A DNA stretch of 64,000 nucleotides from Vagococcus jeotgali (GTDB taxonomy: Bacteria; Bacillota; Bacilli; Lactobacillales; Vagococcaceae): positions 868,001-932,000 of the forward strand of contig NZ_CP142146.1 of assembly GCF_035918315.1 (NCBI RefSeq). The letters run 5' to 3'. The position numbers and the translations under genes were made by a program. Under the pieces are notes generated by a model, which saw only the letters and a list, made by a program, of their open reading frames with translations, did no database searches and had not been told where the DNA came from. How positions within the stretch are numbered: position 1 is the stretch's first letter; the number at the start of each line of letters is the position of its first letter. Positions 7,963 through 16,014 of this stretch are shown piece by piece.

Positions 7963-9381
7963 ATGGTTAATATTCCTTTTTTAACAGAATTTATTAAAAT
8001 TAGTAATTTCTATACAGTTGGTGCTATTCTTTTATTAGTGATTGCGATTATCATATTAAAGAAATTAAAAGATAAAAAAGTAGCTTTTTCTAAGAGAATG
8101 ATTACTGCTTTAGTTATTGGTCTAATTATTGGTATTGGAATTGATTTTATTGGTAGCAATAACTCGGTCTATACTGACTATGCACAGCTAGAGATTTCTT
8201 CATGGTATTCACTTGTAGGGACTGGCTTTTTACGCTTAGTTCAATTATTAGCTGTACCTGTCGTTTTTCTATCCATTATCAAAGTAGTTGTGGATGCTAA
8301 AGGAGATAGATTAAAAGCATTGACTGGAAAAACATTCGCTACTTTACTAGGTACAACAGCAATTTCTGCTATGGTTGGTATTTTAGTTGTTAAGTTGTAT
8401 AATCTACAAGGTTCAAGTTTTGCTGCTGATTTAACACCAGAGAAAATTGAAAGAATGGACACTATTGCGTCTCAAAGTTTCCCTGATTTCTTTTTAAATC
8501 TAGTACCAAGTAATATTTTTCATGTGATGTCAGATAATGGTCAGATTGTGTCAGTAGTTATTGTAGCAGCTCTATTTGCTAGTGCAATTCGTTTTTTACA
8601 AAACAAAAAACCAAAAGAAGTAGAACCTTTTGTGACATTTTTAAACTCACTTAAAGTAACCGTTAATTCTGTATTGACAAATGTTATCAAAGTGATGCCT
8701 TACGGAGTTGTTGCCTTAGTAAGTAATGCTATCATCGCTAATGGATTAACTTCTATTATGGGAATGATTAGCTTTATTGCAGCTATCTACACAGGCGTTA
8801 TTATTATGCTACTAGTTTATATCATTTTATTAATATTGATAGGTGTTAATCCAATGATTTTCTTTAAAAAATCATTTTCAACTTTAGTATTTGCTTTTTC
8901 TTCACGTTCAAGTGTAGGAACACTTCCTTATACACTAAAAACATTGGAAGATGATTTAGGCGTATCAAATGAAACATCAAACTTCGTTGCAACTTTAGGT
9001 ACTACAATTGGTATGAACGGATGTGCTGGTGTATTCCCAGCTATGCTTGGTGTGATTATGGCATCAGCTGTTGGAACAGACATGACATTTTCATTTTACT
9101 TACTAGTTGTTGTTGTTGTAACAGTCGGTTCAATCGGTATTGCAGGTGTCCCTGGAACAGCAACTGTGGCAGCAACTGTCACCCTTAATGGATTAGGCTA
9201 TGGTGGTACCATTTCAAGTATCGGTGCTATTTTTGGTATTGATCCTATTATTGATATGGGGCGTACGATGTTAAACGTAGCAGGTTCAATGGTATCATCT
9301 ATTATTGTTGATAGATGGGAAGGTACGTTTGATAAAGAAGCTTACAACGCACCGCAGGTCAAACAGGATGATGCTGAATAA
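7963..9381 (+). CDS. tcyP: Sodium:dicarboxylate/cystine symporter (DAACS family, TcyP-like)
   Basis: Secondary transporter of the dicarboxylate/amino acid:cation symporter family, probably importing L-cystine; 472 residues and 8-10 hydrophobic segments. Family marks are LRLVQLLAVPVVFLSIIKV in the first half, the serine-rich re-entrant loop FAFSSRSSVGTLPYTL, and the substrate/Na+ site region GTTIGMNGCAGVFPAML. The FSSRSSVGTLPYT version resembles B. subtilis TcyP more than glutamate carriers, so the substrate is inference. I chose ATG 7963 because AAAGGAG (7947-7953) is 9 nt upstream. An upstream in-frame TTG at 7900 lies inside IS30-B1. Expression probably depends on the IS end or on read-through. 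Confidence 0.82.
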   Translation: MVNIPFLTEFIKISNFYTVGAILLLVIAIIILKKLKDKKVAFSKRMITALVIGLIIGIGIDFIGSNNSVYTDYAQLEISSWYSLVGTGFLRLVQLLAVPVVFLSIIKVVVDAKGDRLKALTGKTFATLLGTTAISAMVGILVVKLYNLQGSSFAADLTPEKIERMDTIASQSFPDFFLNLVPSNIFHVMSDNGQIVSVVIVAALFASAIRFLQNKKPKEVEPFVTFLNSLKVTVNSVLTNVIKVMPYGVVALVSNAIIANGLTSIMGMISFIAAIYTGVIIMLLVYIILLILIGVNPMIFFKKSFSTLVFAFSSRSSVGTLPYTLKTLEDDLGVSNETSNFVATLGTTIGMNGCAGVFPAMLGVIMASAVGTDMTFSFYLLVVVVVTVGSIGIAGVPGTATVAATVTLNGLGYGGTISSIGAIFGIDPIIDMGRTMLNVAGSMVSSIIVDRWEGTFDKEAYNAPQVKQDDAE

Positions 9382-9414
9382 AAAAACAGATAGCTTAGGC
9401 TATCTGTTTTTTTT
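9382..9414 (+). terminator. Terminator of the symporter gene
   Basis: Stem AACAGATAGC / GCTATCTGTT with a 4-nt loop and an 8-T tail. Confidence 0.88.
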
Positions 9415-9685
9415 ATTCTAAAATTGACGATAGCCCGTATCAATTAAGACATAGGCTATCTGATTAAAATTTTATTTATAGTTAAAGTTCGATTAAGACT
9501 ATTACTTATATTACTGATAATTTCTCGTTTAAACGGTGAAATCCCAACCTCTAGATCACCCTTATAGCTCTAAAACTACGCCAGTGAGAATAAACTTCTT
9601 AAAAATGTTTCCTTAATAAAGTGTATAAATATGTTTAACTTAATTATAATATTAACATGATTTACGTGTCATAGATAGTTATTAG
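9415..9685. other. Non-coding gap
   Basis: AT-rich. It contains a second partial copy of the terminator arms (GATAGCCC ... GGCTATCTG, 9431-9462) but no convincing gene. Its last 8 bases (GTTATTAG) are the target duplication of IS256-1. Confidence 0.5.
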
Positions 9686-11013
9686 GGTTGCGTCAAGAAT
9701 TATGTGTAAATGGAAAATCCATTCCATTTTTTTAAGTTAAAACATTGATTCTAATGTATCTTGTATTTCCTTAAATCCTTTATGTACTCTGCCTAAAAAT
9801 TTTTGGTTATATTCATTGAACTGAGAAACAAGGAATCTCTCCAGAGATTCTTCATTAGGAAATTGTTCTTTTCTCTTTGTATATTTTTTTAACTGTTTAT
9901 TAAATCCCTCAATCAAGTTAGTTGAGTAGATAGTTCTTCTGATTGATGGTGGGAAGTTATAGAAAGTTAATATAGCAGGATTCAAGAGTAATTTAACTAC
10001 TCGTGGATACTGCTTTTTCCATTTATCTATCATAAAACTTATTTGATTCATAGCTTCTTCTTTTGAAGCTGCTTGATAAACCAATTTGAAATCATTACAG
10101 ACTTCTTGTCGATCACTAACACGAACCTTATGAGCAATATTTCTAGAGATATGGACACAACATTGTTGAAATTGAGCATTTGGATAGACACTATGGATAC
10201 TATCGTGAATACCACTTAAACCATCAGTTACAACTAATAAAACCTCTTCTAAACCACGATCTTTTAAATCTTGAAGTATCTCTTTCCAAACATAAGCAGA
10301 TTCGGTTGGAGCAATAGTAAATCCTAGAACCTCTTTGGTTCCATCCAATCGAATGCCTATCACAATATAAACGGCTTCTTTTGATACGGTTTGTCTCTTT
10401 AAAGGAATATGAGTAGCATCCATAAAAATGACTGAGTATTTAGCTTCTAAAGTTCTTTCTTTAAAAGCCAAAACATCTTCAGATACGATTTTACTCATGT
10501 TTGAAATAGTTTGTGGTGTGTAATAATGACCATACATTTTTTCAATTAGATCAGAGATTTCAGACATAGTGATCCCTTTTTTAAATAGCTGAATAATAGT
10601 AGTTTCTAAGGAATCATTGGTTCTTTTATAGGCTGGTAATGTTTGTTGGGAAAATTCTCCATTTCTATCTCTAGGAATCACCAAATTTAATTCTCCATAT
10701 TCTGTTTTAAATGAACGTGAGTAATTCCCATTGCGGGAATTACCTGAATTAAATCCAGCTCTATCATACTTTTCGTAGTCAAGAAACGCTGTTAATTCAG
10801 CCTGTAATAATGAGTTGATAGCGAGTTCTAAATGACGACGAAATAAATCATCTAAATCACCTTTATTAATTAGTGTTTCCATTATTTCTGTAGTAAAATG
10901 AGTCATGAGAAAGTCCTCCTATAAAATTTCTGTGTCGTAACTTTAATTTTACAGAATGGACTTTCTCTTTTTCTACCCTAAATTTCTATTTACACAAAAT
11001 ATTTTACCCTATC
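9686..11013 (-). mobile_element. IS256-family insertion sequence, copy 1
   Basis: 1328 bp, from GGTTGCGTCAAG to the closing TTTACCCTATC. The imperfect ~26-bp inverted repeats share TGTGTAAAT at their inner ends. It is flanked by a perfect 8-bp target duplication, GTTATTAG (9678-9685 and 11014-11021). This matches the 8-9 bp known for IS256 and fixes both ends exactly. Confidence 0.95.
9737..10906 (-). CDS. IS256-family (Mutator) transposase, copy 1
   Basis: 389-residue DDE transposase of the Mutator superfamily. Visible marks are the N-terminal FLDYEKYDRAGFNSGNSRNG, the first catalytic Asp in VIFMDATHIPL, the second in LLVVTDGLSGI, the family signature QFQQCCVHISRNI, and the glutamate near STNLIEGFNKQLKK. 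A good AGGAGG site precedes the ATG. The protein is identical in all three copies in this window (also at 18040 and 38087), which indicates recent spread and probable activity. Confidence 0.95.
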   Translation of the reverse strand: MTHFTTEIMETLINKGDLDDLFRRHLELAINSLLQAELTAFLDYEKYDRAGFNSGNSRNGNYSRSFKTEYGELNLVIPRDRNGEFSQQTLPAYKRTNDSLETTIIQLFKKGITMSEISDLIEKMYGHYYTPQTISNMSKIVSEDVLAFKERTLEAKYSVIFMDATHIPLKRQTVSKEAVYIVIGIRLDGTKEVLGFTIAPTESAYVWKEILQDLKDRGLEEVLLVVTDGLSGIHDSIHSVYPNAQFQQCCVHISRNIAHKVRVSDRQEVCNDFKLVYQAASKEEAMNQISFMIDKWKKQYPRVVKLLLNPAILTFYNFPPSIRRTIYSTNLIEGFNKQLKKYTKRKEQFPNEESLERFLVSQFNEYNQKFLGRVHKGFKEIQDTLESMF

Positions 11014-11105
11014 GTTATTAGCTTAATTAATCATTTTTCTTAATACAAACTTTACCTTTAAACCTACCATAATTCTAGAAAGATTCCATGAGACAGTGTA
11101 ATATA

Positions 11106-11114
11106 TGGTATAAT
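11106..11114 (+). promoter_or_regulatory. Extended -10 promoter of murE
   Basis: TGGTATAAT: TG plus a perfect TATAAT, 38 bp upstream of the murE start. No good -35 box, as is common for extended -10 promoters. IS256-1 ends 92 bp upstream and leaves it intact. Confidence 0.5.
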
Positions 11115-11152
11115 GAACCAAATTTATTAGTAAAGCGTGGGACTACTTAACA

Positions 11153-12661
11153 ATGAACTTAATGACAATTGAAAAACTTTTAAAACAACATAATCTATTA
11201 AAAGAATTTATTCATCAAGATAAATGGACGTATAAATTACCTGTGGAAGATCAAAGGATAACTGATCTTTCCTATGATTCAAGATATGTTTCAACAAACA
11301 CTTTATTTTTCTGTAAAGGCTTAGAGTTTAAAGAAAAATATTTAGATAATGCTATTCAAGAAGGGTTAGAAATCTATATTTCCGAAAATCCTTATGACGT
11401 AGAGGCTAAATTAGGTATTATTGTAACAGATATCAGAAAAGCCATGGCTATCTTAAGTATGGCATTCTATGATTATCCTCAAAACAAACTAACCTTAATT
11501 GGCTATACTGGAACTAAGGGGAAAACTACTGCAGCTTATTTTTTAAAACATATGTTAGATGCCAATAATCATAAAAAAATTGCTATGCTATCAACCATGA
11601 ATTCTACCTTAGATGGGAAAACATTTTTTAAATCAAATCTAACCACTCCGGAATCATTAGATTTATATCGAATGATGGCTGAAGCTGTGTCTTACAACAT
11701 GACACATTTTATTATGGAAGTATCTTCACAAGCTTATAAGTTAGATAGAGTCTACCAATTAATGTTTGATATCGGTATTTTTATGAATATTTCTCCAGAT
11801 CACATTAGTCCAATTGAACACCCGACTTTTGATGATTATTATTACTGTAAGCGTCAATTATTAGATCATTCAAAACGTTTCATTTTAAATTTAGATACAG
11901 TAAATGTCGACTTATTACTAGAAGAAGCTCAAGAAAGACATATCCCAACTCTGACTTATAGTCGCCATTCACATGAGGCTGATTATTGGTGGGAAGTTGT
12001 TGAGGGGAAATCTAATAAGTTTGTTGTAGACAGCCAAAATGATTTATTAGATATTTGTGGAGAATATGAATTAAAGTTAATGGGAGATTTTAATAAAGAT
12101 AATGCTTTAGCAAGCTTGATGGCCTCAGCTCTAGCAGGAAACAAGAAGACTGTTGCTTTTGAAGGTTTATCAAACGCAACAGTCCCTGGTAGAATGGAGC
12201 AATTGATTCAAAAAAATGGCTCTGTTGTCTATGTTGATTATGCTCATAACTTGTTGAGCTTAACTAGCTTATTAGAATTTGCTAGGCAAGAAAGACCTGA
12301 TGGAAAGTTAATTACAGTTATCGGTAGTCCAGGAGACAAGTCTATTTCAAGACGAGAAGATTTTGGTGGTGTACTAAGCCAATTGACTGATTGCGTTATT
12401 TTAACTGCTGATGACCCAGGTCATGAAAAACCAGAAGATATTGCTCAAGACATCAGTCGCTATATTACTAATACTCACGTCACTCAATTATTTGAAATGG
12501 ACCGTGAAAAAGCTATTTGTTTAGCTCTTGAAATGGCTAATCCTGAAGATACGGTGATTTTAGCAGGTAAGGGTAGGGACTTATATCAAAAGGTCAATGG
12601 TGTGGATACGCCTTACATCGGTGATGTCACAATTGCAGAAAAATATATTAATAATATGTAA
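11153..12661 (+). CDS. murE: UDP-N-acetylmuramoyl-tripeptide synthetase (lysine-adding MurE)
   Basis: Cytoplasmic Mur ligase that adds the third stem-peptide residue, L-lysine in this group, to UDP-MurNAc-L-Ala-D-Glu during peptidoglycan synthesis. 502 residues. The N-terminal UDP-binding domain has DLSYDSRYV; the ATP loop TGTKGKT is at 119-125; the central domain has TTPESLDLY and MEVSSQA; the C-terminal domain carries ADDPGHEKPEDIAQ where the third amino acid is selected. That motif is not the DNPR of meso-diaminopimelate enzymes, consistent with lysine. ATG 11162 is an alternative start; the ribosome site is weak for both. Single gene with a bidirectional terminator behind it. Confidence 0.92.
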   Translation: MNLMTIEKLLKQHNLLKEFIHQDKWTYKLPVEDQRITDLSYDSRYVSTNTLFFCKGLEFKEKYLDNAIQEGLEIYISENPYDVEAKLGIIVTDIRKAMAILSMAFYDYPQNKLTLIGYTGTKGKTTAAYFLKHMLDANNHKKIAMLSTMNSTLDGKTFFKSNLTTPESLDLYRMMAEAVSYNMTHFIMEVSSQAYKLDRVYQLMFDIGIFMNISPDHISPIEHPTFDDYYYCKRQLLDHSKRFILNLDTVNVDLLLEEAQERHIPTLTYSRHSHEADYWWEVVEGKSNKFVVDSQNDLLDICGEYELKLMGDFNKDNALASLMASALAGNKKTVAFEGLSNATVPGRMEQLIQKNGSVVYVDYAHNLLSLTSLLEFARQERPDGKLITVIGSPGDKSISRREDFGGVLSQLTDCVILTADDPGHEKPEDIAQDISRYITNTHVTQLFEMDREKAICLALEMANPEDTVILAGKGRDLYQKVNGVDTPYIGDVTIAEKYINNM

Positions 12662-12678
12662 ACCAAGATCATATCATA

Positions 12679-12726
12679 AAAAAACCTATCAATGTTTAAA
12701 CAGTTTAAACACGATAGGCTTTTTTG
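12679..12726. terminator. Bidirectional terminator between murE and the DUF998 gene
   Basis: Outer stem CCTATC/GATAGG with inner arms TGTTTAAAC/GTTTAAACA, A-run on the left and T-run on the right. It serves convergent genes and overlaps the 3' end of the minus-strand gene. Confidence 0.85.
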
Positions 12727-13910
12727 TGACTCTTTATTTCTGTATATTCTTCTAAAGGAATAGTCACATATTGATGATCTAGAGTCGTTAAACGATTAAT
12801 TTGTTGCAGTAGTAATAGAATCCAACAAAAAGCTAACCCAAAGGCTATCAATTCAAAAACTGTTAGTGAAAAATAGCCGACATTTTCAAATAAAATATTT
12901 GATAGAACTAAACAAACAGCAATAGTGTATGATACAACTAAAAATTGTTTGGTTACTTGTGGCAATAGCCATCTAATACCGATTATTAAAATAATGACTA
13001 ACGTTACCAATACTCCTGCGACTTTATCATGTAATTCATGTAACATCCCAGCGTTATTAGGGAAGAAACCGACACCTCCAAGTGCTAAAGCAAGTAAGGT
13101 TAATAAGATACGTAGAACAATCAAGCCTTTTTGTGTATAGCCTTGATTCTTTAACGTTACAAACAAATAATCAATCAAAGCTATCATTAACAAAGCTGAA
13201 ATCATTAACGTTATGTTAAAAGGCCAACTGCTAACAGCTTCATTTGTTCCTAAGAAACTAAAATTAATTTGCCACCACTGACTCTCGCTATTTGTAATCA
13301 TTGAGAAAAAGATACCACCTACGATGACAATAATCAATACATTAATAATCATCTCAGATGTGAAAAGTGATGCTGAATAAATCATAAAATAATTAATGGC
13401 ACAAATGAACAATAAAAAAATAGCAGTTGCTGTGTATTTATCAAAGCTCGCTCCTTCAAAAACAGTACCAATCACCCAAAAGAAGGCCATTAAAACTAAA
13501 AATAAAATGACTGCTGATGAAAATATGATAGTCGGGACATTTCGCCAGTATATATCTCTAGTTGATCTATTTTTTGGATCACGCTTTCCACGAATAAAAA
13601 AAATAGAAAAGGAGATAACTCCACTAAATACGCCTAGATAAATTAAGAAACTAGATATAGATTCATGACCTGTCATTGGTATTTGTGTCATATGTAAACT
13701 AGATACAATGGCATAAAAAGAAATCGTCATCAAAATGGATGGTATCAAAAACCACTTTAGAGGAACCTCTTCTGATGTATCATGGTTCATTGGTTTTTCT
13801 ATAATTAACCTTTTCCCTTCTTTTTTTAATTGAATCTCACCAGTATTATCTAAACCTAATTCCGAAATGAACTCACTAGGAATTTCTAAATTATATTTCT
13901 TTTCCTCCAA
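12705..13910 (-). CDS. Multi-pass DUF998-like membrane protein with N-terminal AbrB/MazE-like domain
   Basis: 401 residues of unknown function. Residues 1-40 (EIPSEFISELGLDNTGEIQL, then KRLIIEKP) look like a swapped-hairpin AbrB/MazE DNA-binding module. About ten hydrophobic segments follow from residue ~52 (WFLIPSILMTISFYAIVSSL ... ILLLLQQI), resembling the DUF998 family. The ATG is preceded by AAGGAGG (13919-13925, minus strand). A soluble DNA-binding-type module fused to a membrane domain is unusual; it may instead be a dimerisation domain. The family call is by pattern only. The gene lies between murE and xerS, transcribed in the xerS direction, 71 bp downstream of it. Confidence 0.65.
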   Translation of the reverse strand: MEEKKYNLEIPSEFISELGLDNTGEIQLKKEGKRLIIEKPMNHDTSEEVPLKWFLIPSILMTISFYAIVSSLHMTQIPMTGHESISSFLIYLGVFSGVISFSIFFIRGKRDPKNRSTRDIYWRNVPTIIFSSAVILFLVLMAFFWVIGTVFEGASFDKYTATAIFLLFICAINYFMIYSASLFTSEMIINVLIIVIVGGIFFSMITNSESQWWQINFSFLGTNEAVSSWPFNITLMISALLMIALIDYLFVTLKNQGYTQKGLIVLRILLTLLALALGGVGFFPNNAGMLHELHDKVAGVLVTLVIILIIGIRWLLPQVTKQFLVVSYTIAVCLVLSNILFENVGYFSLTVFELIAFGLAFCWILLLLQQINRLTTLDHQYVTIPLEEYTEIKSHKKAYRV

Positions 13911-13981
13911 ACAAATAATCCTCCTTATATATAGCTAGTTATCAGTATAAACAAATACTTACCAGATTGCCATAGTTAGGA

Positions 13982-15061
13982 CTAATTTTGCCATAAATCA
14001 TTTATCGCATCACGTTTTTCTTTATCTACTATATGAGTGTATAAAGAAGTCGCACTAGTTCCAGTTTGTCCAAGTTGATGGGAAACTGTGAGTAGACTAT
14101 TAGTATTCTTATATAGCTGAGTACCGACTGTGTGTCTTAATTTATGTGGTGTCATTTTAGTTTTAAATGAAGCACTGTATTTACTTACTAATTTTTCAAC
14201 TGTTGATTGATCAATTCTTTTAGCTTCTTGTTTGTAGGTTGTTAAAAACAAAGATTTTTCTCTTTGATCAGGTTGATAGAGCTTTTCTCTGGCGTGATAG
14301 TAAGTGGTGATATGGTCCATAAACATAGAGGAGATCATAGTAGTATCTCTAAAACCACCTTTTCTAATTACAGTAGCTTCCATATTATGAATATCTAAGT
14401 CACTGATTTTCATGTTTACTAACTCAGACAATCTAATACCCGTTCCTAAAAACAAAGCAATAATCGCTAGGTCTCTTTCTTTATTACGTCTAAAAGCATG
14501 TACAGCTTGATGGCTAGTTAATGTTGCTTCATAATCATGATTGATATATTCTAAAAATGCCACTGATTCTGAGCCGATCAAAATCTTCTTTTCAATAGCC
14601 CGTGATCTATCTTGAAGTGTTCGTCCTGTCTTCACGTTATCAATTTTCAACATGACATTTTGAGATAAGTAAGGTTTTCCCTTGTTATCCTCAGTTTGAT
14701 TTGCTAAGTAGTGAAATAAGGAGCGTAGAGCGGTAATCGCTCTTTGAATTGTGACATGACTTCGTAAGCCTCCATCTTGTGTGGTTCCTTGCCTTGGTGA
14801 TGACATCAAATAAGATTTATATAAATCCATATCTTCTTTTTTTAGTTTTTCCAAGTCACTGATTGAAATATAAGATATCTCAACTTGGACCACAGACTCT
14901 GCCACTAACCATTCAAAGAATCGTCTGAATTCTTTGGCGTACTCATATAAAGTCACAAGGGAGTAGGGGACAATACTTTTAGCTTGAACATATTCATGAA
15001 CAAGAGGTGGTAATGTTTCTAACTCCTGATTTAATCGATTTAAATTTTTTTCATTTGACAT
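13982..15061 (-). CDS. xerS: Tyrosine recombinase XerS-like
   Basis: Site-specific tyrosine recombinase of 359 residues, the length of the single-enzyme XerS that resolves chromosome dimers in streptococci and lactococci. The catalytic set is complete: R210 (LGTGIRLSELV), K234 (RKGGFRD), H306/R309 (TPHKLRH), H328 (SHQLGQTG) and the nucleophile Y341 (TSLYTH). The N-terminal SAM-like core-binding domain spans ~20-130 (SLVTLYEYAKEFRRFFEWL). An AGGAGG site precedes the ATG. I saw no convincing dif site in the 140 bp upstream, where streptococci keep it. An integrase from a mobile element is the alternative, but the family length and N-terminus favour XerS. Confidence 0.82.
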   Translation of the reverse strand: MSNEKNLNRLNQELETLPPLVHEYVQAKSIVPYSLVTLYEYAKEFRRFFEWLVAESVVQVEISYISISDLEKLKKEDMDLYKSYLMSSPRQGTTQDGGLRSHVTIQRAITALRSLFHYLANQTEDNKGKPYLSQNVMLKIDNVKTGRTLQDRSRAIEKKILIGSESVAFLEYINHDYEATLTSHQAVHAFRRNKERDLAIIALFLGTGIRLSELVNMKISDLDIHNMEATVIRKGGFRDTTMISSMFMDHITTYYHAREKLYQPDQREKSLFLTTYKQEAKRIDQSTVEKLVSKYSASFKTKMTPHKLRHTVGTQLYKNTNSLLTVSHQLGQTGTSATSLYTHIVDKEKRDAINDLWQN

Positions 15062-15204
15062 CTTAGTAGCCTCCTAGCGAACTTATGTTCTGAATATATA
15101 GTATAGCTTACTTATCCAATTGTCAATCACGCTTAGTCTATATATTGTTTCTTCTTATTTTTTATCATATAATACGGGAAATGTGAAGATTCAGGGAGAT
15201 AGTC

Positions 15205-15381
15205 ATGACAAATTATAAGATAAGAAAACATATGGATGATTTAATGGTATTTGCTAAGACACTACCAGGATCTAATGTGTATTACCGTGAAGATTGGGAT
15301 ACTATTTATTTTGATTTAAAAGGAAAAAAATTTGGACAATTTGAGTGTATCACAAATGATTTTTTTATTTGTCTAGCTTAA
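15205..15381 (+). pseudogene. MmcQ/YjbR-type protein, N-terminal remnant fused to an IS scar
   Basis: ATG 15205 with a GGGAG site opens MTNYKIRKHMDDLMVFAKTL..., ending in YFDLKGKKFG. This matches the first ~45 residues of MmcQ/YjbR-like proteins (usually ~115 residues). The remaining 13 codons are read from the end of an IS30-B element and stop inside its inverted repeat. The C-terminal half is gone, so the gene is non-functional. Confidence 0.75.
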
Positions 15382-15396
15382 TTTTACAATCGGCGC
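15329..15396. mobile_element. 68-bp scar of an IS30-B left end
   Basis: Bases 15329-15396 repeat, in reverse complement, the left end of IS30-B (compare 6839-6903): promoter region, inverted repeat TTTGTCTAGCTTAATTTTAC and the outer TCGGCG. No transposase remains. It sits exactly between two gene halves that do not belong together. Confidence 0.85.
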
Positions 15397-15855
15397 TTGT
15401 TTAGATTTAGAAAAAAAATTCATGCTATTATTATGCCTACAGGTAGTTTTTGCTTGTTACCGAGTCAGATTGTAGCAGATGTTTTGGCATCTTTTCATGC
15501 TCACTTAGAAAAAGATGGTGTTTTAATATTAGATACAGAGTTACCTTCTTGGTTTGTTAAAGGTGAGATAGATATTCAAGATATTCCACTTGGTGAGATG
15601 ACAGGGATTTTATTTACAGGAATTGCACAAGATATTGATTGGTATGACCAGAAAGTCAGTTATAGTCACCGATATGAACTGGTTGAAAATGGTAAGGTTA
15701 TAGAAACTGAATTATCTAATTTTGAGCTGAATTGGTATGGTATTCAAGAATTTACACAACTTTTAAAAGGAGCTGGTTTTAGTGATATGCGACACGAAGT
15801 AGGGTATGGTGATCTAAAAAATGATTCTTTAATTACTTTTATTGCTAAAAAATAG
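15397..15855 (+). pseudogene. SAM-dependent methyltransferase, C-terminal remnant
   Basis: 152 codons without a proper start. The beginning (IIMPTGSFCLLPSQIVADVL, then HLEKDGVLILDTELP) corresponds to motifs after the SAM-binding loop of class I methyltransferases. The rest (SHRYELVENGKVIETELSNF, then FTQLLKGAGFSDMRHEVGYG) is the usual C-terminal part ending in FIAKK. About the first 90-100 residues, including the glycine-rich SAM loop, are missing. The frame begins at the edge of the IS30-B scar. Confidence 0.75.
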
Positions 15856-16014
15856 TCTCACAATTATATTTAAAATATAAGAGGGTAGAAGTAGTGTTGA
15901 CTACAAAGTTTGAGTAGATTATATCAGAATTCTCATAGGCAAGGTGTGATAATAAAAAGTGAGGAATTTAATATATTATTATTAGTAGCAAAAACTTCAA
16001 TATATTGTTAAATC

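Noticed and set aside
15062-15205. dif-type site upstream of xerS
   Set aside because: The region has only a short palindrome (GAACTTATGTTC, ~15078-15089); I could not find the ~31-bp XerS target pattern known from streptococci.
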